From contig CAXKWD010000010.1 in NCBI GenBank assembly GCA_964059195.1, forward strand, positions 1,432,001-1,496,000: 64,000 nucleotides of DNA. Direction: 5' to 3'. The position numbers and the translations under genes were made by a program. This document shows, piece by piece, positions 12,077 through 21,945 of this stretch. Origin of the DNA: Ectobius pallidus (Eukaryota; Arthropoda; Insecta; Blattodea; Ectobiidae). Position 1 is the stretch's first letter, and each line of letters begins with the position of its first letter. The notes under the pieces are model-generated. The model did no database searches, had not been told where the DNA came from, and saw only the letters and a list, made by a program, of their open reading frames with translations.

Positions 12077-12118
<42 letters not shown>
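10637..12118 (-). mobile_element. 5'-truncated R4/Dong-like LINE between TAA repeats
   Basis: A minus-strand LINE fragment is bordered at its 3' side by (ATT)n at 10637-10702 and at its 5' side by (ATT)n at about 12074-12118. Dong of Bombyx, in the R4 clade, is known to insert in TAA repeats. A LINE flanked by the same triplet on both sides is what such targeting would leave. Clade assignment rests on the C-terminal domain order and this context, not on a tree. Confidence 0.65.
10868..12063 (-). pseudogene. LINE pol C-terminus: post-RT, zinc knuckle, restriction-like endonuclease
   Basis: One minus-strand frame runs from 12063 down to about 10868 with about three in-frame stops (two in 11437-11560, one at 11041). 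It begins after the RT core with 'AYKYLGFLQG' and continues 'PVLTYTFGIIKWS' and 'PREKGGRGLIDI'. A zinc motif 'CRNCGEQKETIGHITSGC' (C-X2-C-X8-H-X4-C) follows. After the stop at 11041 the frame resumes with 'LIDVSIPNTHN' and 'VISATGIVP', typical of the restriction-like endonuclease of R2/R4-group LINEs. RT catalytic motifs are missing, so the copy is 5'-truncated and inactive. Confidence 0.8.
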
Positions 12119-12119
<1 letters not shown>

Positions 12120-12316
12120 TTTATGAGAGGGATATTCAATATAGCCCTAAATATGGTCAAACGTTGTTCGATTTGGACGAAACTCACTATACAGGGGTTT
12201 TCTGAGCCAAGGACCTCGAATCTGAGGTAGCTTTTACCAGGCGACGCTATCTAATCGTGGTATGTAATTCACGTGATTTAGGTGTTAATAAATATAATGA
12301 TTTAACTATTATGCTC
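12119..12316 (+). mobile_element. Helitron-derived repeat, copy A (left part)
   Basis: From 'gagggatattcaata' (12125) to the LTR junction at 12316 this matches 19969-20154 closely, including 'gacgaaactcactat' and 'accaggcgacgctatct'. It continues at 19836 beyond the LTR retrotransposon, so the LTR element inserted into copy A. Its left limit is the TAA tract of the neighbouring LINE. Confidence 0.8.
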
Positions 12317-13272
12317 TGTGCCGTTTGTTCCCGGCACTGTGTTTTTCTAATATATTTGTATGCTTTTACTTACGATTAAGTTCTTTTCTGCTAAAGTTAG
12401 GTTATTGCTTATTTCTTGTTACTTCTGCTACGTACACATTTTTGCTTTGTTTACGTTTGTGCAGTTCTCCCTTCATTTGTTTTCTGAGCGCGTTTTTGTA
12501 GTTTGCCCTTCTGGCCTGTGTTTAGTTTTGGTTTGTTCCTCTTTGCTCGCGGAAGCGCTCTCTTTTTGCTGTAGCGGGTACTAACTAAGGGGGCGTTTCC
12601 GGGGGTGGGAGTTTTCGTGTTCCGTGCGTGGATCACGAGTCAGTCTGTTGGTTCCGATCTGCGAAGAAGTTGGTTTTGGATCGTCTTGTGTAGAAGTGCT
12701 CTGCCATTCTCCGGGTGGGGAATGTTCTCCGAGCTGGATGCTAGTGTCTAGCGAACATCGCCTCCTTGCATCGGGACTTCTCCGGTACACCGTGGAGTTG
12801 GAGGCCTCGCCTGTGAGGGCTGGTGGATGCCTTACGGTCTAACTTCTACAACATGTAACTCGCTGTAACCATCTATTCTATTTATTCTGCAGGTATGTTT
12901 TCTTGATTCGTTTATTTGCTGGTGAGGTTTAGTTTCTTAATTTTGCTTTGGTTTAGGTTGCCCACCAGTAGTCTATGCTTCATTATATATTTTATTTGAG
13001 TAAATTTTCTCACGAAGGGAAGACTGCCAAACATTACCGGTTTCAGATAAAGCCTGTTTCACAGGATGGGTAGGCACGAATTTTCTTCTCAAGCAAATTG
13101 TTCATAGTGCCACGTCATTAATTGAATTGTTGTAATTTTAACAATAAATTGTTACTTTCCATGTTACCTTATATATTTTTTCATGTGAAAACCCCGGATC
13201 CTATGCTACCCACTTATCAACATTAGTTGAATTTTGCACGGCCTTGGGTGTTCAGCCCGGAAGCACGTTTCA
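12317..13272 (+). repeat. 5' LTR, element 1 (956 bp)
   Basis: Starts TGTGCCGTTTG and ends CACGTTTCA. It is nearly identical to 18881-19835. Open frames inside it occur in both LTR copies and are not credible genes. Confidence 0.95.
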
Positions 13273-13275
13273 AAG

Positions 13276-13286
13276 TGGTAGCAGAG
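13276..13286 (+). other. Primer-binding site (initiator tRNA-Met)
   Basis: TGGTAGCAGAG, 3 bp after the LTR end, is complementary to the conserved 3' end of eukaryotic initiator tRNA-Met (CUCUGCUACCA). It is the start site of minus-strand cDNA synthesis. Confidence 0.85.
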
Positions 13287-13379
13287 CTAGTCGATCTAGG
13301 ATTTTTCAGTATTTTGGCCCCCTTTTTGCCGCAGTTTTTCAACATTTTCTTTGGCTTTTCTGGCTGTATTTTAGGACGC

Positions 13380-13408
13380 CTGCTACCACGTTTCAAAGTG
13401 GTAGCAGA
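13380..13408 (+). other. Second PBS copy in a hairpin
   Basis: CACGTTTCAAAGTGGTAGCA, the LTR-end/PBS junction, is repeated 123 bp downstream of the first. Here it is preceded by CTGCTACCAC, so CTGCTACCAC/GTGGTAGCAG form a perfect 10-bp stem with an 8-nt loop. The left arm equals the 3' end of the tRNA primer itself. Confidence 0.85.
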
Positions 13409-13534
13409 CCGCACTCGGTCGCTTTTTTGCTCCTTTTATGGGGTTTTTCTTTCTCAATTTGTGTGGGGTTTTCACATAGTTTTCTGGGGGTTTTCACAAA
13501 ATTTTTCTTGGAGCAATTTCAATATTTTGCTATC

Positions 13535-15298
13535 ATGGTAGAACAGAATAGTACTCACGATCGCCCAAATGCCGAAGGGCTAAATTTTACAGTCAGGGCG
13601 GCTGAGGTCCCTCATCCGTTTCAGCGGCTTGTAGAAGGATTCCAAATCACGGAACCTGTTTCTCCGGAGGAGATTTTTCTATTCTTGAAAGATTTTCTAA
13701 AATTTTGTCGCCAGGCTCTGGCTTATGGAGTACATTTCACAAGCGTATTGCATTGTATTTATCCGCGAGTTAAGGGACGAGTGGCAGAGGCCGTCCTGGA
13801 CGCTGCTAATGCTGGTTTTCATTTGCAAGAGTTTCATGCACTCTTCCTGCACGAATCTATGCCAGATCGTGTTAGGAATGAATTAATACAGCGTTATTAT
13901 TTTCGTGCTCAAAGTCCAGGCGAAAGCTTCGCCGATTTCGCGGAAGACATTGAAATCGCTGCAGAAATTCTGCAAGTTCCTTATACTGAACGGCAGTCGG
14001 TAGGGGTAGTTTTGGCAGGGGCCGAATTACCTGAAGTCAGGGCCCTTTTACTATGTCAAGATCCTCCCAGTAATTGGTTGCAAATTAGATGCATATTGCC
14101 CCGATTACAGGACATTTTTGCGGCTAGGGCTAACGTGGTCCCCTTAGAATCTCATAAACGGCCTCACCGTACTAGGAACGCTAGAGGAAAGCGTCGTTTT
14201 TGTACTTATTGCCGACGATCGGGACATTTTATAGATCAGTGTTGGGTTAAGCCAGCGAGTAACAGGCCTGTTCAGTCTAGGACGTTCCATCCAAGTAATT
14301 TGGGGTCTAATCGGCCCGGACAAAAGTATACGCAGCCTGTTCTTTTCTGTTCTGCCCCTAAATCTGGCGATGATATTCAAAAGCAGTCAAGGAGGGCTAA
14401 TGGAGCCGGGACTCCACGTTCCCGGCGTGCTCCTGGTTCCAATAGCCCTGGGCTTAAACAGCGTGGTGAAAACGGTGGATGTTCACGTCAACCTTCAAAT
14501 CAAAAAGATATAAATGCTAATAAACCTTGTGCCAACTGCAACATAATTGATCGGCAATTGGCTGTTGTTCGTAACCAGCTTGTAACTGCCACCCAACGCA
14601 TTCATACCTTGGAACAACAGTTGTTAGGTTTGAAGACAAATAATCAAGAACTTACAAATTCTAATTGCGACTTAACGAAGCAACTTCAGGAGTCTAACAA
14701 TAAATTATTGGGTCTTACTGAGCGATGCCGTCAGGACGCCGATCGCATGGCGGAATTACTCGCGATCGAAGAGGGTTTAAACAAGGATATAGCCAAAATG
14801 GCTGAAACTAATAATATTCAAAAACTTAAGATCGCTGAGTTGCAAGGCCAAAAAGATCAATGGTCTAATCGCGCCACTCTTGGCTCTGTTACTGCGAGTT
14901 GTACCACTAGTGTAGATAATCCTAGTCTTAAGAAGGAAAACCGTAGGCTTCTTGAAAAAATTCGTTCTATTTCCGAGCGTTTGAGCGAAAGGGAAGAACG
15001 TATAAATGTCCTAACTGTAATTCGTGAAGAGTTAACTGTAGAGTCCATCCAACAGCGCGATAAAATAGCTAACTTAGAGAAAAGGAACGCCATTTTGGAA
15101 AGTGAATTTCTTTCCCGAAATAAGACATCCAGTGTTTCCACCAAGAAAGGTCGTGGTCCATGTCGTACGGGTGAGGCCAAAGAACTTGAGAGTTTCCCGG
15201 TTAAAACTCAAAAGGCTGATTCATCGTCCAGCCCTTGTGACCTCTCCTGTGTGGCATCTTGCGATGCTCCAGACACCATTGGTGGTTCTGCCCTATAG
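13535..15298 (+). CDS. Gag with zinc knuckle and long C-terminal coiled coil
   Basis: The ATG at 13535 gives 587 residues. I prefer it to the upstream in-frame start at 13244, which lies in the LTR and would translate the PBS. Residues ~25-200 are helical and capsid-like ('PEEIFLFLKDFLKFCRQAL', 'ESFADFAEDIEIAAEIL'). A basic stretch leads to one zinc knuckle, C223-X2-C226-X4-H231-X4-C236, for RNA binding. After a Pro/Arg/Ser-rich linker and a C-X2-C pair near 332 come ~110 residues of Leu/Asn/Gln heptad-like coil, then a second coil at about 470-530. A retroviral-type Gag normally ends soon after the knuckle, so the coil is an unusual extension. The frame is intact. Its role is presumably particle assembly and packaging of the element RNA. 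Confidence 0.85.
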   Translation: MVEQNSTHDRPNAEGLNFTVRAAEVPHPFQRLVEGFQITEPVSPEEIFLFLKDFLKFCRQALAYGVHFTSVLHCIYPRVKGRVAEAVLDAANAGFHLQEFHALFLHESMPDRVRNELIQRYYFRAQSPGESFADFAEDIEIAAEILQVPYTERQSVGVVLAGAELPEVRALLLCQDPPSNWLQIRCILPRLQDIFAARANVVPLESHKRPHRTRNARGKRRFCTYCRRSGHFIDQCWVKPASNRPVQSRTFHPSNLGSNRPGQKYTQPVLFCSAPKSGDDIQKQSRRANGAGTPRSRRAPGSNSPGLKQRGENGGCSRQPSNQKDINANKPCANCNIIDRQLAVVRNQLVTATQRIHTLEQQLLGLKTNNQELTNSNCDLTKQLQESNNKLLGLTERCRQDADRMAELLAIEEGLNKDIAKMAETNNIQKLKIAELQGQKDQWSNRATLGSVTASCTTSVDNPSLKKENRRLLEKIRSISERLSEREERINVLTVIREELTVESIQQRDKIANLEKRNAILESEFLSRNKTSSVSTKKGRGPCRTGEAKELESFPVKTQKADSSSSPCDLSCVASCDAPDTIGGSAL

Positions 15299-18200
15299 TT
15301 TAAAGAAAGGAAAATTTTTCTTTAGCTGTTAATAGCCTATCATTCTAACCTAACTGATTTCGCGTTTAGGTTTTTAATCATTCAGGGGTCTTCATGTAAG
15401 GGCGTGAAGATATGGGAGCTGACATTCCCAAACTGCCCGAGTCGAGTTAGGCGGGGATTTTATCTTCCTTCTTAGGGTTTTCTTTCTTTGGGGTTTCCTC
15501 TATCGTCTTTTCTTTTCTACTCTGTCTTCTGTCTACTTTCCTATCTCATATGTTGCTTTGAGTCTAAATTTGTCTTGTTCCACTTTTGGGTATGTATAAA
15601 AAAAAAGGAAAAGAAAGAAGGGGTTTTGTCATTTTCAAGTGGTATAAAATTTACTGGGTTTAAGAAAAAAAAAAATATATATATATATATATACATATTT
15701 TGTATCTGGTAGGAGTTTCTTCTCGTGTTTCCTCTTTGCTGTATTTCTTCTTTCCCTTATCTTTCTCCTTTCTTCCTATCTAGACCCTCTGTTTTCGCTA
15801 AAACGTGAATAAGCGAATTTTGATTAAAAATTTTGTATGTGTCCCGTTTTCAAGGGTGTTAATTTATAAAGTAAATAAATATATAGATATTGCTATTATA
15901 GGATGTTTAGTATTTATTCGCATATTCAAGTTTGGTGCTTGTTGTTGAGAGTCATTAGCTCGTTACTATAGAAAAAAAAATTTGCTTGGTCTTGGATATG
16001 GATTTCATTATTTGGGATGTATAAATATATAGTCTTTCATTATTTTTCCTTCAAGACAAATAGGTATATATCTCCCGTAGCTACGTTTATTACGAAAAGT
16101 TAGTTACACCATTCTCATCATTATACACATATGTTTCTGCTAGCGCCGGTTTTCCCTTTGTGGTGTGGCTCTGCGCTGTTGTTGTCCCTTAGCTGGTTTT
16201 GTTTGGCTGTATCTCTTCGTTCTTTTTTTGGTCTCTGCATACCTGCTGTTTTGTTTTCTTTCTGTAAATATAAAGTATAACATTAAAATCAGTTTAATAT
16301 ATTTTTGCTTAGTTCTTTTTTATGATATGATTTTTCATTTTTCAAAATTCTTTCTGTTTATTTTTGCATATACTTAGTGAATTATTACATTATTGTGTTT
16401 TACTGATTACAGTGTACTAATCTCTGTTATCCAAAACCTCTATCTAACGCAAAGCATTGTCCGACCTTGCATATAAAAAAAAAAAAAAAATATTCTTGTC
16501 GCTTTCAAAGTCTGCTTTGAACCTACTCTAGTTCATTTTTCTGCGGCTAATTAATACTTGTGCTGGAAAAAAAAAAGATGATGACTCAAAACTAGAAGAT
16601 TTTAGAGACTGGTTATGTCTAGTCAACTCAAAATAAAGGAATTTAAGATTTCTCTGGTTTTGTAATTATCTTAACTAATTTAATTAGTATTAAACTAATG
16701 CCAGTGTTGAAATCTAAAGTATGTTCTCCTTTTCAAATGCTTCTCTTGATTATCAGGTTTTTCATATATAAACTGATATTTCTTTGTTCTTTCAATTTTC
16801 TATTGCGTTCGTTGGCGGTGCTTTTGACCGTTGTTTTGTCGGGTGTTCTTTGTACTGCTCCATGGGAGGACTTGCCTGGTTTCGGTTCGCGGCTTCCGGG
16901 TAAGTCTGCTAATTCCATGGAGGAGGTTGCCTTTTCCTTCTTTGTCCTCGGACGGCTGAGGAGTCACCGGGAATTTTTCCTTAGCGGGGCGTGGACATTG
17001 GTTTTCGTTGCCGGGGTATTGGACCCCGAGGTTTTGGTTTCTTTATTTTTACAGATCCCCGTACGGCCCGAGAAAGAATGGAAGTGAGTGTGATCTACTT
17101 CTAGGTGCTACCTCTGGAACCTAAGAGAAAATTAAAACCTATCTTGAAAAATGAATGTAGAACGCCTTTCTGGATTCTACCTCGTCTCCGGTTCTTCTCT
17201 TTGATGCTCTTTCCTGGAAATCGTGCTTGACTTCTAGAAGGCTATGCTGGAGAGGCAGTTCCTGCTCCGCCGGGGTGTGGACGGCGTCGTAGCGGATTCG
17301 AAGAAGCTGGCCCTATTTCCTTTCTCTTATATTTACCTCTTGGCTCCTGCCCGACGCATACGTTCCATTTTTCATATTCTCCATATTTTCCATTTCTTTC
17401 ACCTTACTACTTGGATACCGGTATCTACTTCTTTACCCTCATTACTTTCTTAACTCTTTTACCTCATTTATCACGTTTTCTACTTTCATTCCTTTTCTAC
17501 CATTTTTTTTTCTTTTTTCATCGTCACCATTCTTTCATTTTCACTCTACTAATCTTTTTTTTATCTTTATCTTTCATCTTTCTCATTAAATTTCTTATTT
17601 CATTTCATAATTTTGAAAAAAAAAAGGCTCTAGATATGGGTAATCAAATATAAAAAAAAAAATTTTTAGAATGCGTTGATTGATACCCTTAAATAAATAA
17701 AAAAAAAATATATATATATATTCAAATAAAAAAACTTCAAAATGCTCAATCTAGAAATTTGCAATTATAAAAAAAAAAATTCTATTTGTACTGGTTGTCA
17801 ATACAAATAATATTTATTGATTAAATTATTTATTCAATTAATTTATTAGATTTTACTTCCATTGCGAGAAGTTGTAATAGTAAAATGTTTGCCCTAAATT
17901 GTCAAAAAAAAAAAAAAAACCTTTTTGGGCTTTATTCAAACATTGTTGGTAGCTTACTGCTATAATGAACCATTTTTAATTACAAATTTCATTCTTTGGA
18001 ATATTGTGTATAAAAAAAAATTATTAGTCATTTTTCCTGGTTTTGTAACATATTGTAAAATCTATTACTATTACCCCTTCAGGGTTTTATTTTCTAAGAT
18101 GCTTTTCTAAAAGTTGTACATTTTTGTGTACTAAAAAAAAAAAAAGGAGTATTTTTAATGATAATTTGTCAAAACTCAATACTAATTTTAAATCTCGTAT

Positions 18201-18867
18201 TTGAGTGGCTCTTTCCCCTTCAGGGACTATTTAGTCTGTTAAAATGTGTACGTACCTTGTTTTTCATATTAGTTTTGTATTTCCAGATTGTTCTATGCTT
18301 GGGCTTGGGCCCTCCTCAATGGCCCAAATACTATGTTTCTGCCGAGCTTGTCACCCTACTGTCATGGGCCACCCTCTACTCTGCTGTTCTGATGGCACGC
18401 TGGGGACGCCTAGCGTTGTTCTTCTGAAACCAGATATTGCCAAGCCATATATCAATACTGCTGCTGGAATCTACTCACCTGCTGCTCAACTCTAAGAATA
18501 AGTTCAATCTACTCACCAGTTTACAACAATCACAACAGCTATAACAGAAGATTACTCCGTCACCAACTACTGGATTAATACAATAATACAAACTACTGGT
18601 TATTTACAACACAATGTACAGACTACATAGTGTTATTGGGCAGTTGTTTTGGCTAGCTAATTAAGACTCTGGTTTCTTATATGAATTTATGCTGATGTTG
18701 TGTGAGGTGGACCCTATTAATTTTTGGTGGTGAACATTTTATGCTCATTATGGCAGCCGATTATTTATATCCCTAATGGACCATTTTCTGCAAGAAAAAC
18801 TTTTGCTTCAAAAAAAATTTTTCTAAAAAATTTTTCAAAAGAAAATTTTCAAAATTTTTTTTCTCCT
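15299..18867 (+). other. Non-coding internal region of element 1
   Basis: About 3.6 kb where pol would be expected. It is AT-rich with about a dozen A-runs of 8-16 (for example 15661-15674, 16475-16490, 17902-17919, 18132-18145), most at short T-rich intervals. GC-richer islands at about 16800-17090, 17150-17350 and 18290-18430 carry splice-like signals ('gggtaagt' near 16900, 'tttacag' near 17050, 'tttccag' near 18285). A 129-residue frame spans 16698-17087 but matches nothing I recognise. No RT, protease or integrase motif is present. Confidence 0.7.
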
Positions 18868-18880
18868 GGGGCGGCGAGGA
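18868..18880 (+). other. Polypurine tract, element 1
   Basis: GGGGCGGCGAGGA (11 of 13 purines) lies immediately before the 3' LTR, where the plus-strand primer is expected. Confidence 0.7.
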
Positions 18881-19835
18881 TGTGCCGTTTGTTCCCGGCA
18901 CTGTGTTTTTCTAATATATTTGTATGCTTTTACTTACGATTAAGTTCTTTTCTGCTAAAGTTAGGTTATTGCTTATTTCTTGTTACTTCTGCTACGTACA
19001 CATTTTTGCTTTGTTTACGTTTGTGCAGTTCTCCCTTCATTTGTTTTCTGAGCGCGTTTTTGTAGTTTGCCCTTCTGGCCTGTGTTTAGTTTTGGTTTGT
19101 TCCTCTTTGCTCGCGGAAGCGCTCTCTTTTTGCTGTAGCGGGTACTAACTAAGGGGGCGTTTCCGGGGGTGGGAGTTTTCGTGTTCCGTGCGTGGATCAC
19201 GAGTCAGTCTGTTGGTTCCGATCTGCGAAGAAGTTGGTTTTGGATCGTCTTGTGTAGAAGTGCTCTGCCATTCTCCGGGTGGGGAATGTTCTCCGAGCTG
19301 GATGCTAGTGTCTAGCGAACATCGCCTCCTTGCATCGGGACTTCTCCGGTACACCGTGGAGTTGGAGGCCTCGCCTGTGAGGGCTGGTGGATGCCTTGCG
19401 GTCTAACTTCTACAACATGTAACTCGCTGTAACCATCTATTCTATTTATTCTGCAGGTATGTTTTCTTGATTCGTTTATTTGCTGGTGAGGTTTAGTTTC
19501 TTAATTTTGCTTTGGTTTAGGTTGCCCACCAGTAGTCTATGCTTCATTATATATTTTATTTGAGTAAATTTTCTCACGAAGGGAAGACTGCCAAACATTA
19601 CCGGTTTCAGATAAAGCCTGTTTCACAGGATGGGTAGGCACGAATTTTCTTCTCAAGCAAATTGTTCATAGTGCCACGTCATTAATTGAATTGTTGTAAT
19701 TTTAACAATAAATTGTTACTTTCCATGTTACCTTATATATTTTTCATGTGAAAACCCCGGATCCTATGCTACCCACTTATCAACATTAGTTGAATTTTGC
19801 ACGGCCTTGGGTGTTCAGCCCGGAAGCACGTTTCA
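18881..19835 (+). repeat. 3' LTR, element 1 (955 bp)
   Basis: Matches 12317-13272 with one substitution and one single-base deletion. It is followed by GCTC, the target duplication. Confidence 0.95.
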
Positions 19836-20209
19836 GCTCTTAATTTTTAATTTTTGAAATAACTATCGCGGGCGATCGCTTGATTTTGTAAGTCCATCTC
19901 GGACGATTCATTTGTTTAGAATATCAAGGCCCGCAGACGTATGAAATTTTCAACCTACACGGAAGAGGGATATTCAATATACGCCTAAATATGGTCAAAC
20001 ATTGTTCGACTTGGACGAAACTCACTATGCAGGGGTTTTCTGGGCCAGGGAACACGAATCTGAGGTCGCTTTTACCAGGCGACGCTATCTAATCGTGGTA
20101 TGTAGTCCACGTGAATTAGTTGTTAATAAATATAATGATTTAACTATTATGCACTAAATTTTTAATTTTTCAAATAATTATCGCGGGCGAAGCCGCGGGC
20201 GCATGCTAG
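19836..20209 (+). mobile_element. Helitron-derived tandem copies A (right part) and B
   Basis: After the LTR element, copy A resumes ('taatttttaatttttgaaat' then 'atcgcgggcg'). Copy B (about 19969-20209) repeats it and finishes with a Helitron 3' terminus: hairpin CGCGG-gcgaag-CCGCG (20182-20197), then CTAG (20206-20209), followed by T. Helitrons end in CTRR after a short GC-rich hairpin and insert between A and T. No rep/helicase coding remains. The 5' (TC) end was not found. Confidence 0.75.
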
Positions 20210-20439
20210 TATAATAATAATAATACAGCGTGGCCATGTGCACCGTATTAAATATGGTTTGATAAGTGAAATATTTTAGAATTCGATTAAAATTTTTTTC
20301 ATAGGTAATCTCGAGTAGGATTTATTAAAACTATTCCACGAATAAATTGTAATGGATTTTGTAAATAACAATTATTTTCTTACTTTGTTATCAATATTCT
20401 GTCAGCCGTAAGATCACGCCATACCAGATGAATAAACAG

Positions 20440-21152
20440 TTCACGAATCGATTCGATGAATCGATTCGAGTTCCCAATGCTACCAATAGTGCGCATCAGA
20501 AGATGGAGGACGTCGTGATAGTTGCTTACATCAAAATGCTATAAACGCACACAAACTGGCTTGCGCCGAAACGAAATTGTGTTTTTAATAAGTGGACATT
20601 TCTATTATTTCAATTTCCAAATAAGTTATGTTGTATAAAATAATGTGTTTCGTGCTGCTTAAGGGCAGCATGTGACGTTTTAATCACCACGTATTGATGC
20701 CTTACGTATCCAGTAAAGAACTGACGATTTTATCAGATAAATCGCCTCCTCATGTTAATAGGAAGCATTTTATAAGATAAATGATCGCGATTGGTCTATA
20801 TCCGAGAAATTGCTATATATTATTGGTCAATACCAAACGCGCGGCGTATGAGTTGAGTAATACCACGAGAGATTACGAGTTTATCGATATATTTGCGAGA
20901 ACGAAGTTCTAAACAAGTTATTGTATTAAGTAATGTGGTTTCATTCTGCTCAATTGCAGCATAACACGTATAAATCACCGCACGTTGATGCTTTACGCGT
21001 TCAGAAATGAGCTGACGTTTTATCAGATAAAATTGCATTCTTGCAATCTGAGGAAGGATATTATAAGATAAACGATCGTGATTGGTCTATTTCCGAGGAA
21101 CTGCTAAACGTCATTAGTCAATATAAAACACGCGGTGTATGAGTGGAATAGC
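20440..21152 (+). repeat. Dispersed repeat R1 with internal duplication
   Basis: Two tandem units (about 20630-20865 and 20915-21150) share 'gcagca', 'ttttatcagataaa', 'gatcg.gattggtcta', 'ccgag' and 'cgcgg.gtatgag'. The same sequence occurs inverted at 34585-35330 with a single unit. The palindrome 'gaatcgattc' lies at the left end (20454-20480). No coding capacity; probably a non-autonomous transposon family. Confidence 0.75.
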
Positions 21153-21699
21153 CTTTTTAATATAGATATTTTTATATAGGTAGGCCTAGGTAGGTATAGG
21201 TAATAGGTATGATATAGGTAAAGGTATAATATACGTGCACTTATAAAAAAATGTATTCGTCTAAGTTAAAAATACCTACTCTATTCGAAGTTTGAATATA
21301 CAGAATCTTCAGATCTATTCAATGACTCGTGTGTGTTGTAGTAAATTGTTAAAATAACTGAAACGCTGTGGTCGATGTTGAATAATTTTCGGGCATTAAT
21401 AAGTTTTCTGAGTTACGTCGTTATTTTAATAATTTTACTGCAACACACACTTAGGATCATTTAATAAACCTAAAGATTCTCTTTAGGCCTATAGTTCTTT
21501 TAAGCTGCCGGTATATGCGGTATATACCGGTATATGCGAGTGTAAATCAATAAGTATCCACACATTCTGTACAATCTTTTGTAGGTTCGCTATAGGCCTA
21601 CCGCTTTGTGCTCGCACACGACGACATGTTGTTCATTTCTCTCCGCTTGTGGAATGTTTGACCGTTATGACTCCACTGCATGTTGCACTGTTGCACATT
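21153..21699. other. Unassigned, TAGGTA-rich stretch
   Basis: 21176-21235 carries repeated TAGGTA/TATAGG steps. Nothing coding is seen. Confidence 0.4.
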
Positions 21700-21945
21700 A
21701 AACATGGCTGTACCGGTCATCGTTTGCAACAAAGAGGATCAGCGTGCAGTGATCCGTTTTTTCGTCAGTTGGAACCGAAATCCATCGAAGACTTTCCGCA
21801 TAATATGGGGGCAATGTTTTACGACGGCGAAGCGTGTACGAATGGATTGAAAAGTTAAAAAATGGTCGGTCAAATGTGAAGTACGAGGAAAGAATAGGAC
21901 GCCCATCCACATCCGCTAGTGACACCAACATTGAATGTGTAAGAT
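21700..21945 (+). pseudogene. Mariner-type transposase HTH fragment
   Basis: Two frames together show the N-terminal helix-turn-helix of mariner transposases. One has 'PKSIEDF' and 'MGAMFYDGEA'. The other, shifted, has 'VYEWIEKLKNGRSNVKYEER' followed by 'GRPSTSASDTNIECVR'. The GRPSTS linker is a family hallmark. A frameshift lies near 21830, and the DDE catalytic domain and terminal repeats are not found. Confidence 0.75.

Larger units (their letters stand above)
12317..19835 (+). mobile_element. Gag-only LTR retrotransposon (element 1)
   Basis: A 7519-bp element with LTRs 12317-13272 and 18881-19835, both TG...CA, flanked by the 4-bp duplication GCTC (12313-12316 and 19836-19839). A PBS complementary to initiator tRNA-Met lies 3 bp inside the 5' LTR and a purine-rich tract abuts the 3' LTR. 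The only substantial ORF is gag (13535-15298). No protease, RT, RNase H or integrase motif appears on either strand, so it must borrow pol from another element. LTRs differ by one substitution (12834 A / 19398 G) and one T-run indel, implying very recent insertion. Gypsy (Ty3-like) affinity is inferred from the 4-bp duplication and Gag type. Confidence 0.9.

Noticed and set aside
12360..12842. Several 60-75 residue frames repeated at 18924-19406
   Set aside because: They occur in both LTR copies, on both strands, and have no motif.
13244..13534. N-terminal extension of the 684-residue frame
   Set aside because: It would begin in the LTR and translate the primer-binding site. The ATG at 13535 starts the conserved-looking Gag.
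16698..17087. 129-residue frame in element 1, possible env-like product
   Set aside because: It has a hydrophobic start but no signal-cleavage, Cys pattern or fusion motif that would support an envelope protein.
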